Shown here: one piece after another, positions 1 through 5,713 of the stretch
Numbering within the stretch: the first letter of the stretch is position 1
Layout: each line of letters begins with the position of its first letter
From: Magnetovibrio sp.
GTDB lineage: Bacteria > Pseudomonadota > Alphaproteobacteria > Rhodospirillales > Magnetovibrionaceae
Length of the DNA stretch: 5,713 bases
Assembly (NCBI GenBank): GCA_016763255.1
Contig: JAESUA010000204.1
Coordinates: 1 to 5,713 of the forward strand
Direction: 5' to 3'
The notes under the pieces: model-generated
The model's input: only the letters and a program-made list of their open reading frames with translations
What the model was told of the DNA's origin: nothing
Database searches by the model: none
Position numbers and translations under genes: made by a program

Positions 1-1
1 A

Positions 2-721
2 AGTGTAATCGAAAGCGAGTTGTTCGGTCACGAAGCCGGGGCCTTTACCGGCGCTCATAAACAACGTATCGGCAAGCTTGAATACGCCGCCGGGGGAACC
101 CTGTTTTTAGACGAAATCGAAAGCATGAGCGCCAGCGTGCAGGTGCGTCTGCTGCGGGTGTTGCAAGAACGCACCTTGGAGCGGGTGGGTAGCAACGAAC
201 AGGTACCGGTCGACATCCGCGTGATCGCGGCATCCAAAATCGATCTGCGCGAAGCTGCCAGCACGGGAAGCTTTCGTGAAGATCTTTTGTATCGCCTGCA
301 GGTGGCCCAAGTGAGTTTACCGCCCTTGCGTGACCGGCTCGATGATGTGCCCTTGTTGTTTAGTCATTTTCTCAATCAGGCTGGCGCACGTTACCGCCGA
401 CCCATTCCCCAAGTCGAAGCCGACAAAGTTCGCCAATTGTTGAGCCTCAACTGGCCCGGTAATGTCCGTGAACTGCGCAATGCGGCGGAACGTTTTGTAT
501 TGGGATTGGCCGACCCTCACGGCGTTGAGACCTTGTTAAGCGAAAACCAAAATCATAGCCTGGGCGAACGGTTGGCACTTTTTGAACGTGCCACCATCGC
601 CGGGGCCTTGCGTGAACACGATGGCCGCGTCGGGGCAACCGCAACGACGTTGGGCTTGCCCCGCAAAACGCTTTATTTGCGCATGCAAAAATATGGTCTC
701 GAACGCGAAGACTTCGCGTGA
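2..721 (+). CDS. Sigma-54-dependent response regulator, DctD/PgtA type (5'-truncated)
   Basis: This is the C-terminal 239 residues of a bacterial enhancer-binding protein; the reading frame is open to the window edge, so the receiver domain and Walker A lie upstream. Visible in order: the sigma-54-contacting GAFTGA loop (partial residues 13-18), Walker B GGTLFLDE (31-38), the sensor I region [10 protein letters not shown], an arginine-finger segment FREDLLYRL (91-99), sensor [10 protein letters not shown] (151-158), and a Fis-type helix-turn-helix ending [17 protein letters not shown] (217-233). The phrases LFLDEIESM and LPRKTLY are typical of DctD-like regulators, which receive phosphate from a membrane histidine kinase and use ATP hydrolysis to open sigma-54 promoters. 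The stop lies 6 bp before a cluster of inverted half-sites and about 100 bp before a sigma-54 promoter, so the adjacent ABC operon is the obvious target (inference). The intact GAFTGA indicates a functional activator. The kinase partner is not in the window. Confidence 0.95.
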   Translation, partial: SVIESELFGHEAGAFTGAHKQRIGKLEYAAGGTLFLDEIESMSASVQVRLLRVLQERTLERVGSNEQVPVDIRVIAASKIDLREAASTGSFREDLLYRLQVAQVSLPPLRDRLDDVPLLFSHFLNQAGARYRRPIPQVEADKVRQLLSLNWPGNVRELRNAAERFVLGLADPHGVETLLSENQNHSLGERLALFERATIAGALREHDGRVGATATTLGLPRKTLYLRMQKYGLEREDFA

Positions 722-727
722 CGAATT

Positions 728-767
728 TGACCCAACAAGCCCCAGCCATTGGGTCAGTATTGACCCA
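728..767. promoter_or_regulatory. Putative upstream activator sequence: three TGACCCA half-sites
   Basis: Three copies of one motif are seen: TGACCCAA at 728-735, its inverse TTGGGTCA at 749-756, and TGACCCA at 761-767. The last two form an 18-bp near-perfect palindrome, TGGGTCAGTATTGACCCA (750-767). The first and third are direct repeats 33 bp apart, close to three helical turns, so they face the same side of the DNA. The palindrome is centred about 89 bp before the predicted transcription start, a normal distance for an enhancer. Fis-type helix-turn-helix activators bind as dimers to such palindromes. Assignment to the neighbouring regulator is inference from position. An intrinsic terminator for the regulator gene is less likely because no T-run follows. 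Confidence 0.75.
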
Positions 768-801
768 GGATATCGTTTGTATTTTGCTCACTTTTCAATG
801 A

Positions 802-814
802 CATCAAACCTTTA
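802..814 (+). promoter_or_regulatory. Candidate IHF binding site
   Basis: The stretch CATCAAACCTTTA matches the IHF consensus WATCARNNNNTTR at every fixed position except the first (C instead of A/T). It sits between the activator half-sites and the -24 element, where IHF normally bends DNA to bring activator and sigma-54 polymerase together. The motif is degenerate and could occur by chance; position is the main support. Confidence 0.5.
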
Positions 815-820
815 ACAAGA

Positions 821-837
821 TTGGCACGGTGGTTGCG
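821..837 (+). promoter_or_regulatory. Sigma-54 (-24/-12) promoter of the ABC operon
   Basis: TTGGCACG-GTGG-TTGCG matches the consensus YTGGCACG-N4-TTGCW except for the last base. The invariant GG (823-824) and GC (835-836) are separated by the required 10 bp. Transcription should begin near 847-848, leaving a leader of about 50 nt before the ATG at 898. The promoter reads towards the binding-protein gene and is preceded by candidate activator and IHF sites, so expression should require RpoN and an ATP-dependent activator. No sigma-70 promoter is obvious in the same gap. Confidence 0.92.
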
Positions 838-897
838 TTTAAGCGATCACACAATGGGATGTCGCCAAGGCATCTCACCAATCTGGGAAATTTGATT

Positions 898-2235
898 ATG
901 AATAGATTTATGCGTTTGGGGGCGGCAGCCGCGATTGCCATGTCGGTTGCCTCGGGTGGTGCATGGGCGGCCGAAGGCACGTTGACCATCGTCACGTCAT
1001 TCCCCAAAGACCTCACATCGGTGTTTAAGTCGGCCTTTGAAAAAGAGAACCCCGGCCTGACGCTTGAAGTGCTTAACAAAAAAACCTCAGCGGGCATCAA
1101 GTACCTGCAAGAAACCTCAAACAACAACTCGTCCGATTTGTTTTGGGCTTCTGCACCCGATGCGTTTGAAGTTCTCAAGGGCGACAGCCTGCTGACCAAG
1201 TATGTACCCAAGTCCAAGGGCATCCCCGACAAGGTCGGCGCATTCCCGATCAACGATCCGGATGGCTACTATATGGGTTTTGCCGCTTCGGGTTACGGCA
1301 TCATGTGGAACACCCGTTACATCAAAGCCAAAAAATTACCAATTCCCAAAAACTGGGCCGACCTGAAAGACCCAGCCTATCATGGCCATGTGGGTATGAG
1401 CGCGCCGTCGCGTTCCGGCACCACGCACCTGACCGTTGAAACCCTAATCCAAGGCATGGGCTGGGATGCCGGTTGGGCCGAATGGAAACAAATTGCAGGC
1501 AACTTCAAAACCGTAACCGAACGCAGCTTCGGTGTCCCCGATGGTGTCAACAGTGGCCAGTTCGGCTATGGCATCGTGATCGATTTTTTCGGTCTGTCTT
1601 CCATGGGATCGGGCTTTCCGGTTGATTTCATCTATCCCGAAGTCACCACCTTGGTTCCGGCCAACATCGGCATCGTGAAGGGTGCACCCAACCAACCGGC
1701 AGCTGAAGAATTCATCGAATTTTTGCTCTCTCCGGCCGGACAGGAATTGTTGTTGGATCCAAAAATTCGCCGCTTGCCGGTGAACCCAAAGACTTATGCC
1801 AAAGCCCCTGAAGGTTTTCCAAATCCGTTTAAAGACAAATCCATCGGTGCCGCTGTGAAGTTTGATTTGGCCTTGTCGAAAAACCGTTACAACGTCGTGA
1901 ATTCCTTGTTCGACGTGATGATCACCTATCGCATGGAAGATTTGCGCGATGCGACCAAGGCCATTCAAGAAGCCGAAGCGGCGATCAAAGGCAAATCCAA
2001 TCCCGCCGCGGCCAAACTGATTGCCCAAGCCCGTGCATTGGTCGCCAAGATGCCGGTCGACGAAGCCACCGCTGGCCAAAAAGAATTCTCTTCGATCTTT
2101 ACAAAGAAACGCAAAAAATCGACCGATAAGATTACCGGCCGTCAAGCCGAGGTTGAACAAGCCTGGGATACCATGGTGAAAGCCAACTACAACCAAGCTC
2201 AAGAACTCGCCCAAAAAGCAAAATCGATGCTCTAA
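898..2235 (+). CDS. ABC transporter periplasmic substrate-binding protein, AfuA/PgtC-like
   Basis: This 445-residue protein should capture the transported solute in the periplasm and deliver it to the permease encoded next. The start at 898 is chosen because an in-frame GTG at 829 lies inside the sigma-54 promoter, while 898 is followed directly by a signal peptide: MNRF, a hydrophobic Ala-rich core, and an AWA|AEG cleavage site after residue 24. GGGA at 885-888 is a modest ribosome site. The mature chain opens with the strand GTLTIVTSFP and carries segments such as GYGIMWNTRYI (132-142), the SRSGTTHLTVE stretch (171-181), SFGVPDGVNSGQFG (210-223) and SPAGQELLLDPKIRRLPVNP (278-297), typical of the family-1/6 solute-binding superfamily (COG1840 type). 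The adjacent-tyrosine pair used by FbpA-type ferric binders is not seen in the central region, where IDFFG stands (228-232); the only YY (124-125) is near the N-terminal half. From about residue 345 the chain is charged, predicted helical and longer than usual. Substrate unknown; organic phosphate or carboxylate is a guess. Confidence 0.9.
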   Translation: MNRFMRLGAAAAIAMSVASGGAWAAEGTLTIVTSFPKDLTSVFKSAFEKENPGLTLEVLNKKTSAGIKYLQETSNNNSSDLFWASAPDAFEVLKGDSLLTKYVPKSKGIPDKVGAFPINDPDGYYMGFAASGYGIMWNTRYIKAKKLPIPKNWADLKDPAYHGHVGMSAPSRSGTTHLTVETLIQGMGWDAGWAEWKQIAGNFKTVTERSFGVPDGVNSGQFGYGIVIDFFGLSSMGSGFPVDFIYPEVTTLVPANIGIVKGAPNQPAAEEFIEFLLSPAGQELLLDPKIRRLPVNPKTYAKAPEGFPNPFKDKSIGAAVKFDLALSKNRYNVVNSLFDVMITYRMEDLRDATKAIQEAEAAIKGKSNPAAAKLIAQARALVAKMPVDEATAGQKEFSSIFTKKRKKSTDKITGRQAEVEQAWDTMVKANYNQAQELAQKAKSML

Positions 2236-2248
2236 AGCATACTCCCTG

Positions 2249-2296
2249 GGGAAGCCGTCATTTGTAGAAGGACGGCTTCCCTTTCCCTTTCTATTT
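2249..2296 (+). terminator. Intercistronic hairpin, likely partial terminator or mRNA stabiliser
   Basis: GGGAAGCCGTC (2249-2259) and GACGGCTTCCC (2271-2281) form a perfect 11-bp stem with an 11-nt loop, followed by a pyrimidine stretch with interrupted T-runs (2282-2296). It starts 13 bp after the binding-protein stop and 71 bp before the permease ATG. Since no other promoter is visible before the permease, full termination is unlikely. Such hairpins in ABC operons commonly keep the binding-protein message abundant and let a fraction of transcripts read through to the membrane genes. Confidence 0.75.
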
Positions 2297-2319
2297 GCTC
2301 AACCGCTCCGGGGCCTGAT

Positions 2320-4038
2320 ATGTCATTCAAACTTTCATCCGTTCAGCGCGGACCTGCCATTGCCGGTATTTTGATTGCGTTGTTCTTGTTTTTATTCCTG
2401 GCGGTTCCCGTCGCCAAGGTCATCTTTGTGGCCTTTCAAGATCCCGCTACGGGTGATGCGACGATCATTAATTTTGTCGATTTTTTCCGCACATCGTTGT
2501 TTCGAGAATCATTTTTCAATTCGTTTTATGTCGCTACCGTTTCGGTTGTGATGGCCTCGATTATTGCCATGCCGCTGGCCTATTTCACCACCCGGTTTAA
2601 TTTTGGCGGCACGGTATTGATCCAAACCTTGGGCATCATTCCATTGATCATGCCGCCCTTTGTCGGCGCGGTGGCGATGCAGCTTTTGTTTGGCTCCAAC
2701 GGTTCGGTGAACCTATTGTTGGATGAATGGTTCGGCTTTACGTTGCCGTTCATGGAAGGCCTCAATGGGGTGATCTTTGTCGAGAGCATCCATTATTTCC
2801 CATTCATCTTGATCAATTTATCCGCCGCCCTTTCCAACATTGACCGGTCCATGGAAGAAGCTGCGCAAAACCTAGGCTCCAGCGGAATGCGCTTGTTTCG
2901 CCGTATTGTTTTTCCGCTGGCCATGCCGGGTTATATCGCCGGGGCAGCCTTGGTGTTCATCAAGGTCTTTGACGATTTGGGCACACCATTGCTTTTGAAC
3001 GTCAACAACATGCTGGCGCCCCAGGCTTATTTGCGCATTTCATCGATCGGCATTTCGGACCCCATGGGGTATGTGATCGCCGTCATCCTGGTTGGCTTTT
3101 CGCTACTGTCGTTGTGGGTGTCGTTTCTGGCCTTAAAGGGCAAGGACTACGCAACCGTGCAAAAAGGAGGTGGTGGATTGATGAAGCGCGACCTTCGGCC
3201 ATGGGAAAAATTTGGTTGCTACGCCGTGGTGGTGTTGATTTTACTGCTCGTTTTATCACCGCACCTTGGCTTGTTGCTGCTGTCGTTCGGCACCATTTGG
3301 TCCTATGCGGTATTGCCCGATGCATTCACCTGGGCGCATTACATCACGGTCCTTTCCACCGCCACCCAGTACATGTCGAACACTCTTTTGTATGCCGGAT
3401 TGGCAGCCTTGTTTGATGTGATTTTGGCCACCGCCATCGCCTATGTGGTGTGGCGCACCGATGTGGTCGGGCGAAAGTGGTTGGATTACGGTGCCACGGC
3501 GGCGCTTGCGGTGCCCGGTGTGGTTTTGGGCATCGGATATCTGCGCACCTTCCACAGTTTCAATGTGCCACTGATCGATGAGCCGTTGGCGTCGTGGTGG
3601 GTGATCATCGTCATCGCCCTAACCATCCGCCGCTTACCCTATGCCTTAAGGTCATGCGTCGCGGCAATCCAGCAGGTCAGCGTAATGTTAGAAGAGGCCG
3701 CCGAAAACCTTGGTGCGACCAAGACACGTACGGTATGGCGGATTGTTATACCGCTGATGTCGGGTGGTATCTTGGCTGGTTTTGTCACCAGCTTTGCCAC
3801 CGCCGCGGTCGAGTTATCGGCGACCATCATGTTGGTGGCACGTGAATCCGATGCGCCGCTGGCCTATGGCATCTACGAATTTATGCAAAGCGCTGCGGGC
3901 CGCGGACCGGGGGCTGCACTGGGCGTTATCGCGGTGCTGTTCGTCGGCGTCGGCACGTACATTTCACACATGATCATCGAGCGTGGCAGAAAAGCCCGCG
4001 AACCCAAATCCATTATCGCCGAGGAGACCCTCACATGA
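2320..4038 (+). CDS. ABC transporter permease, fused double transmembrane domain
   Basis: This 572-residue inner-membrane protein contains both transmembrane halves of an importer in one chain, as in FbpB/AfuB-type permeases, so a single copy can pair with an ATPase dimer. Each half has about six hydrophobic segments; the first spans roughly residues 12-38. Each half also has an EAA coupling loop that docks to the ATPase: EEAAQNLGSSGMRLFRRIVFP at 179-199 (quoted without its final residue, L200) and EEAAENLGATKTRTVWRIVIP at 458-478 (followed by L479). Both keep the EAA...G core. The halves are joined near residues 273-290 by a short Gly-rich linker, QKGGGG, whose DNA is also a strong Shine-Dalgarno followed by an in-frame ATG at 3181 (residue 288). 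The ATG at 2320 is preceded by a weak CGGGG. The stop overlaps the ATPase start by four bases (ATGA), indicating translational coupling. Binding-protein class predicts an organic anion or metal substrate; the permease itself does not decide it. Confidence 0.95.
   Translation: MSFKLSSVQRGPAIAGILIALFLFLFLAVPVAKVIFVAFQDPATGDATIINFVDFFRTSLFRESFFNSFYVATVSVVMASIIAMPLAYFTTRFNFGGTVLIQTLGIIPLIMPPFVGAVAMQLLFGSNGSVNLLLDEWFGFTLPFMEGLNGVIFVESIHYFPFILINLSAALSNIDRSMEEAAQNLGSSGMRLFRRIVFPLAMPGYIAGAALVFIKVFDDLGTPLLLNVNNMLAPQAYLRISSIGISDPMGYVIAVILVGFSLLSLWVSFLALKGKDYATVQKGGGGLMKRDLRPWEKFGCYAVVVLILLLVLSPHLGLLLLSFGTIWSYAVLPDAFTWAHYITVLSTATQYMSNTLLYAGLAALFDVILATAIAYVVWRTDVVGRKWLDYGATAALAVPGVVLGIGYLRTFHSFNVPLIDEPLASWWVIIVIALTIRRLPYALRSCVAAIQQVSVMLEEAAENLGATKTRTVWRIVIPLMSGGILAGFVTSFATAAVELSATIMLVARESDAPLAYGIYEFMQSAAGRGPGAALGVIAVLFVGVGTYISHMIIERGRKAREPKSIIAEETLT
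3164..3183 (+). promoter_or_regulatory. In-frame internal ribosome binding site and ATG between permease halves
   Basis: AAGGAGGTGG (3164-3173) matches the ideal anti-Shine-Dalgarno complement AAGGAGGTGA in nine of ten bases and is followed by ATG at 3181, about 9-10 nt downstream of the core. It is far stronger than the sites in front of the binding-protein or permease starts. The ATG is codon 288 of the permease and is in frame, so initiation there would give a 285-residue protein beginning MKRDLRPWEKFG and comprising exactly the second transmembrane half with its own EAA loop. It may be a relic of two once-separate permease genes or an active internal start. The coincidence with Gly-Gly linker codons (GGA GGT GGT GGA) is an alternative explanation. 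Confidence 0.55.
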
Positions 4039-5123
4039 TGAACACCGCACAAGACACCGCAGGGGTGGTGATTGAAAACCTCAACCTGTCGTTTGGCGAC
4101 ACCCATGTTCTCAAAGGTGTCGATCTGACCATCAAGCAAGGTGAGTTTTTTGCCTTCTTGGGCCCGTCTGGTTCCGGAAAATCAACATTGTTGCGCGCCA
4201 TCGCCGGGTTCGGCCCAACGCCCAGCGGACGTATTTTGATCCAGGGTAACGACATCGCCGATTTAGCACCGTGGAAACGCGATGTGGGCATGGTGTTTCA
4301 AAGTTATGCCCTGTGGCCACACATGACGGTGCGCAAAAACGTCGCGTTTGGTTTGGAAGAACGCAAACTCCCCAAGTCGCAAATTGACGATCGTGTGGAC
4401 AAAGCCTTGGATATGGTTGGCCTGCTGGATTTGGCGGATCGACGTCCATCACAACTGTCTGGTGGTCAGCAACAACGCATTGCCTTGGCACGCACCATCG
4501 TGATCGAACCGAAGGTTTTGCTGCTGGATGAACCACTGTCCAACCTCGACGCCAACCTGCGCGTTCAGATGCGCCGCGACATTCGCGAACTGCAACAAAA
4601 GCTGAAACTCACCACCATCTTCGTCACACACGATCAAGAAGAAGCCAACACCACGTCGGATCGCATGGCGGTTTTGGATCAAGGTGTCATCCAGCAGGTC
4701 GGCGCACCGATGGACCTGTATGATAATCCCACCAACTTATTTGTTGCTAAATTTCTCGGCACCGCAAATATCATCAAAGGGTCCATCATTCAATCTGCGG
4801 ATGGATCCCATACATTTCACACCGACAAAGGCCTGGATATCCCATTGCTGCGGGGTAGAGAATTTGGCCGCTCCATCGTTTTTAGACCCCAAAACGTCGA
4901 AGTGTGTGCGGTTGGCTCAGATATGGCAAGCTGCCACGCCAAACTTACCGGCCGGGTCCAGCATACCGAATTCCTTGGTTCCATCATCCGCTATGGCGTC
5001 GATGTGAACAGCGATCTGGTGCTGGTTGACCACGCCCATAAATTGGGCGAAGCGGTCTTTGGCATCGGCGATAATGTTGATCTCCATATCGACCAAGAAA
5101 GCATCCTCATCTTGGCCGCGTAA
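4035..5123 (+). CDS. ABC transporter ATP-binding protein, importer type with TOBE domain
   Basis: This 362-residue cytoplasmic ATPase powers the importer. All nucleotide-binding motifs are intact: Walker A GPSGSGKST (43-51), Q-loop FQSYALWPHMTV (88-99), signature LSGGQQQR (141-148), Walker B VLLLDEP (161-167), D-loop SNLDA (169-173) and the switch histidine in FVTHDQEEA (196-204). Beyond about residue 235 a C-terminal TOBE-like region follows (NIIKGS at 245-250, RPQNVEV at 284-290, TEFLGSIIRYGVDV at 311-324), as in the PotA/FbpC/MalK group; it often carries regulatory or dimer contacts. The start at 4035 sits in an ATGA overlap with the permease stop, with GAGGAG at 4021-4026 at good spacing; a second ATG immediately follows at 4038. 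Length and motif set are normal for the family. The subfamily is often annotated for iron, spermidine or phosphonate, but the ATPase does not identify the solute. Confidence 0.96.
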   Translation: MMNTAQDTAGVVIENLNLSFGDTHVLKGVDLTIKQGEFFAFLGPSGSGKSTLLRAIAGFGPTPSGRILIQGNDIADLAPWKRDVGMVFQSYALWPHMTVRKNVAFGLEERKLPKSQIDDRVDKALDMVGLLDLADRRPSQLSGGQQQRIALARTIVIEPKVLLLDEPLSNLDANLRVQMRRDIRELQQKLKLTTIFVTHDQEEANTTSDRMAVLDQGVIQQVGAPMDLYDNPTNLFVAKFLGTANIIKGSIIQSADGSHTFHTDKGLDIPLLRGREFGRSIVFRPQNVEVCAVGSDMASCHAKLTGRVQHTEFLGSIIRYGVDVNSDLVLVDHAHKLGEAVFGIGDNVDLHIDQESILILAA

Positions 5124-5137
5124 ACACGCTCCAAACA

Positions 5138-5175
5138 ACAAAGCCCCATCCGCGAGGATGGGGCTTTGTGTTTTT
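5138..5175 (+). terminator. Strong intrinsic terminator of the ABC operon
   Basis: ACAAAGCCCCATCC (5138-5151) pairs perfectly with GGATGGGGCTTTGT (5156-5169) to give a 14-bp stem capped by a GCGA loop, a GNRA-type tetraloop. TTTTT follows at 5171-5175. It lies 14 bp after the ATPase stop. Read on the other strand, the stem is followed by TGTTTGG, so weak termination of the convergent synthetase gene is also possible. Confidence 0.93.
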
Positions 5176-5200
5176 CACCCCCTCTTTGAGGAGGCGAAAA

Positions 5201-5279
5201 GGGGAGGCCTCTAAAACCGGGGAAACAGCCCCCATGATTGATTGAGCGATAACAAGAAATCACTAGGCAGGGGAGGCCT
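5201..5279. repeat. 10-bp direct repeat GGGGAGGCCT in the convergent gap
   Basis: GGGGAGGCCT occurs at 5201-5210 and again at 5270-5279, 69 bp apart, the second copy touching the stop codon of the minus-strand gene. Just before the first copy, CCTC-TTT-GAGG (5181-5191) can make a small hairpin, and a C-run (5178-5182) faces the G-run at 5201-5204. Function is unknown; it may be remnants of a short intergenic palindromic repeat or simple chance in a GC-rich gap. Nothing else is recognised between 5176 and 5278. Confidence 0.35.
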
Positions 5280-5713
5280 TAAATCTGGCGCCCCCTTTCT
5301 CGCAAAACAAACTTTTGGATTTTGCCGGTGGAGGTTTTGGGCAATTCGCCAAACACCACATGCTTGGGTCGTTTAAAACCGGCCATGCGTTCACGGCAAA
5401 ACTCGATCAACTCGGTCTCGGACAGTTCAGCATTGTCTTTCAGTTCGACGAAGGCACATGGCACCTCGCCCCATTTGTCATCCGGCTTGGCCACCACGGC
5501 AGCCGCCGCGACCGCCGGATGGCGATAGATAATGCCTTCAACTTCAACCGAAGAGACATTTTCCCCGCCCGAGATGATCACGTCCTTCAAGCGGTCCTTG
5601 ATCTGGATATAGCCGTTGTCGTGCCATACGGCTGCGTCACCGGTGCGAAACCATCCATCGACGAACGCTTCATCGGTGGCGTCTTGGTTTTTGTAATAGC
5701 CCTTCATCACGGT
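5279..5713 (-). CDS. Acyl-CoA synthetase (AMP-forming), C-terminal part (5'-truncated)
   Basis: The 144 residues visible are the end of an adenylate-forming acyl/aryl-CoA ligase; the frame stays open to the window edge (reading T-V-M-K-G-Y-Y), so the start lies outside. Visible motifs are GWFRTGD (partial residues 20-26), whose Asp binds the AMP ribose; the hinge [16 protein letters not shown] (40-55), about which the C-terminal domain rotates between adenylation and thioesterification; and [11 protein letters not shown] (124-134), with the catalytic lysine at K131. These enzymes join a carboxylic acid to CoA using ATP. Overall look is that of medium-chain or methylmercaptopropionate-type (DmdB-like) ligases, but the substrate pocket is in the missing N-terminal domain, so no specific substrate can be given. 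It is convergent with the ABC operon and separated from it by a terminator, so a functional link is not implied. Confidence 0.93.
   Translation of the reverse strand, partial: TVMKGYYKNQDATDEAFVDGWFRTGDAAVWHDNGYIQIKDRLKDVIISGGENVSSVEVEGIIYRHPAVAAAAVVAKPDDKWGEVPCAFVELKDNAELSETELIEFCRERMAGFKRPKHVVFGELPKTSTGKIQKFVLRERGRQI

Noticed and set aside
728..756. TGACCCAA...TTGGGTCA as the intrinsic terminator of the regulator gene
   Set aside because: The 8-bp arms have a 13-nt loop and no following T-run. The third half-site and the distance to the promoter fit a protein-binding role better.
447..1253. Minus-strand open frames of 114 and 149 codons (447-791 and 804-1253) crossing the regulatory gap
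   Set aside because: They overlap the activator gene, the sigma-54 promoter and the binding-protein gene, and their translations resemble no family; they are shadows of the coding strand.
1444..2214. A 256-codon open frame on the minus strand opposite the binding-protein gene
   Set aside because: It lies fully antisense to a gene with a clear signal peptide and family motifs, has low-complexity Gly/Phe/His composition, and shows no recognisable domain.
898..5123. Naming the operon as a ferric iron transporter
   Set aside because: Permease and ATPase resemble that family, but the binding protein lacks the tyrosine pair and the visible control is sigma-54, with no Fur-like box noticed.
5279..5713. 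Naming the ligase DmdB or a specific fatty-acyl-CoA synthetase
   Set aside because: Only the conserved C-terminal domain is visible; specificity is set by the missing N-terminal domain.

Overview
The window comes from a Gram-negative bacterium, most likely an alphaproteobacterium of Rhodospirillales type. This rests on moderately GC-rich codon use, the style of the transporter and regulator proteins, and a canonical sigma-54 promoter. The lineage is an inference from protein appearance, because no rRNA or other phylogenetic marker is present.

Layout, left to right: (1) the C-terminal two thirds of a sigma-54 activator of the DctD/PgtA response-regulator type, with its 5' end outside the window; (2) a 176-bp regulatory gap holding three TGACCCA half-sites, a near-consensus IHF site and a near-perfect -24/-12 promoter, in the order expected for enhancer-dependent transcription; (3) an ABC-transporter operon made of a periplasmic binding protein, a fused double-domain permease and an ATPase, with a strong hairpin between the first two genes; (4) a strong intrinsic terminator; (5) a convergent, 5'-truncated gene for the C-terminal domain of an acyl-CoA synthetase.

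The genes read as a sense-and-import module. The activator, probably paired with a histidine kinase encoded upstream of the window, would bind the half-sites just behind its own stop codon. It would loop by IHF onto sigma-54 polymerase and switch on the transporter. The binding protein belongs to the broad AfuA/PgtC-like family (COG1840 type) but lacks the tyrosine pair expected of ferric-binding members, so 'iron transporter' would be a poor label. An organic anion such as a phosphorylated or carboxylated small molecule is more plausible, but the substrate cannot be read from the sequence.

The points most worth a second look are the complete sigma-54 control region, the near-perfect Shine-Dalgarno plus ATG embedded in frame at the junction of the two permease halves, the hairpin after the binding-protein gene, and the long charged helical C-terminal tail of the binding protein. 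I see no wholly new system, CRISPR array, tRNA, rRNA or insertion sequence.
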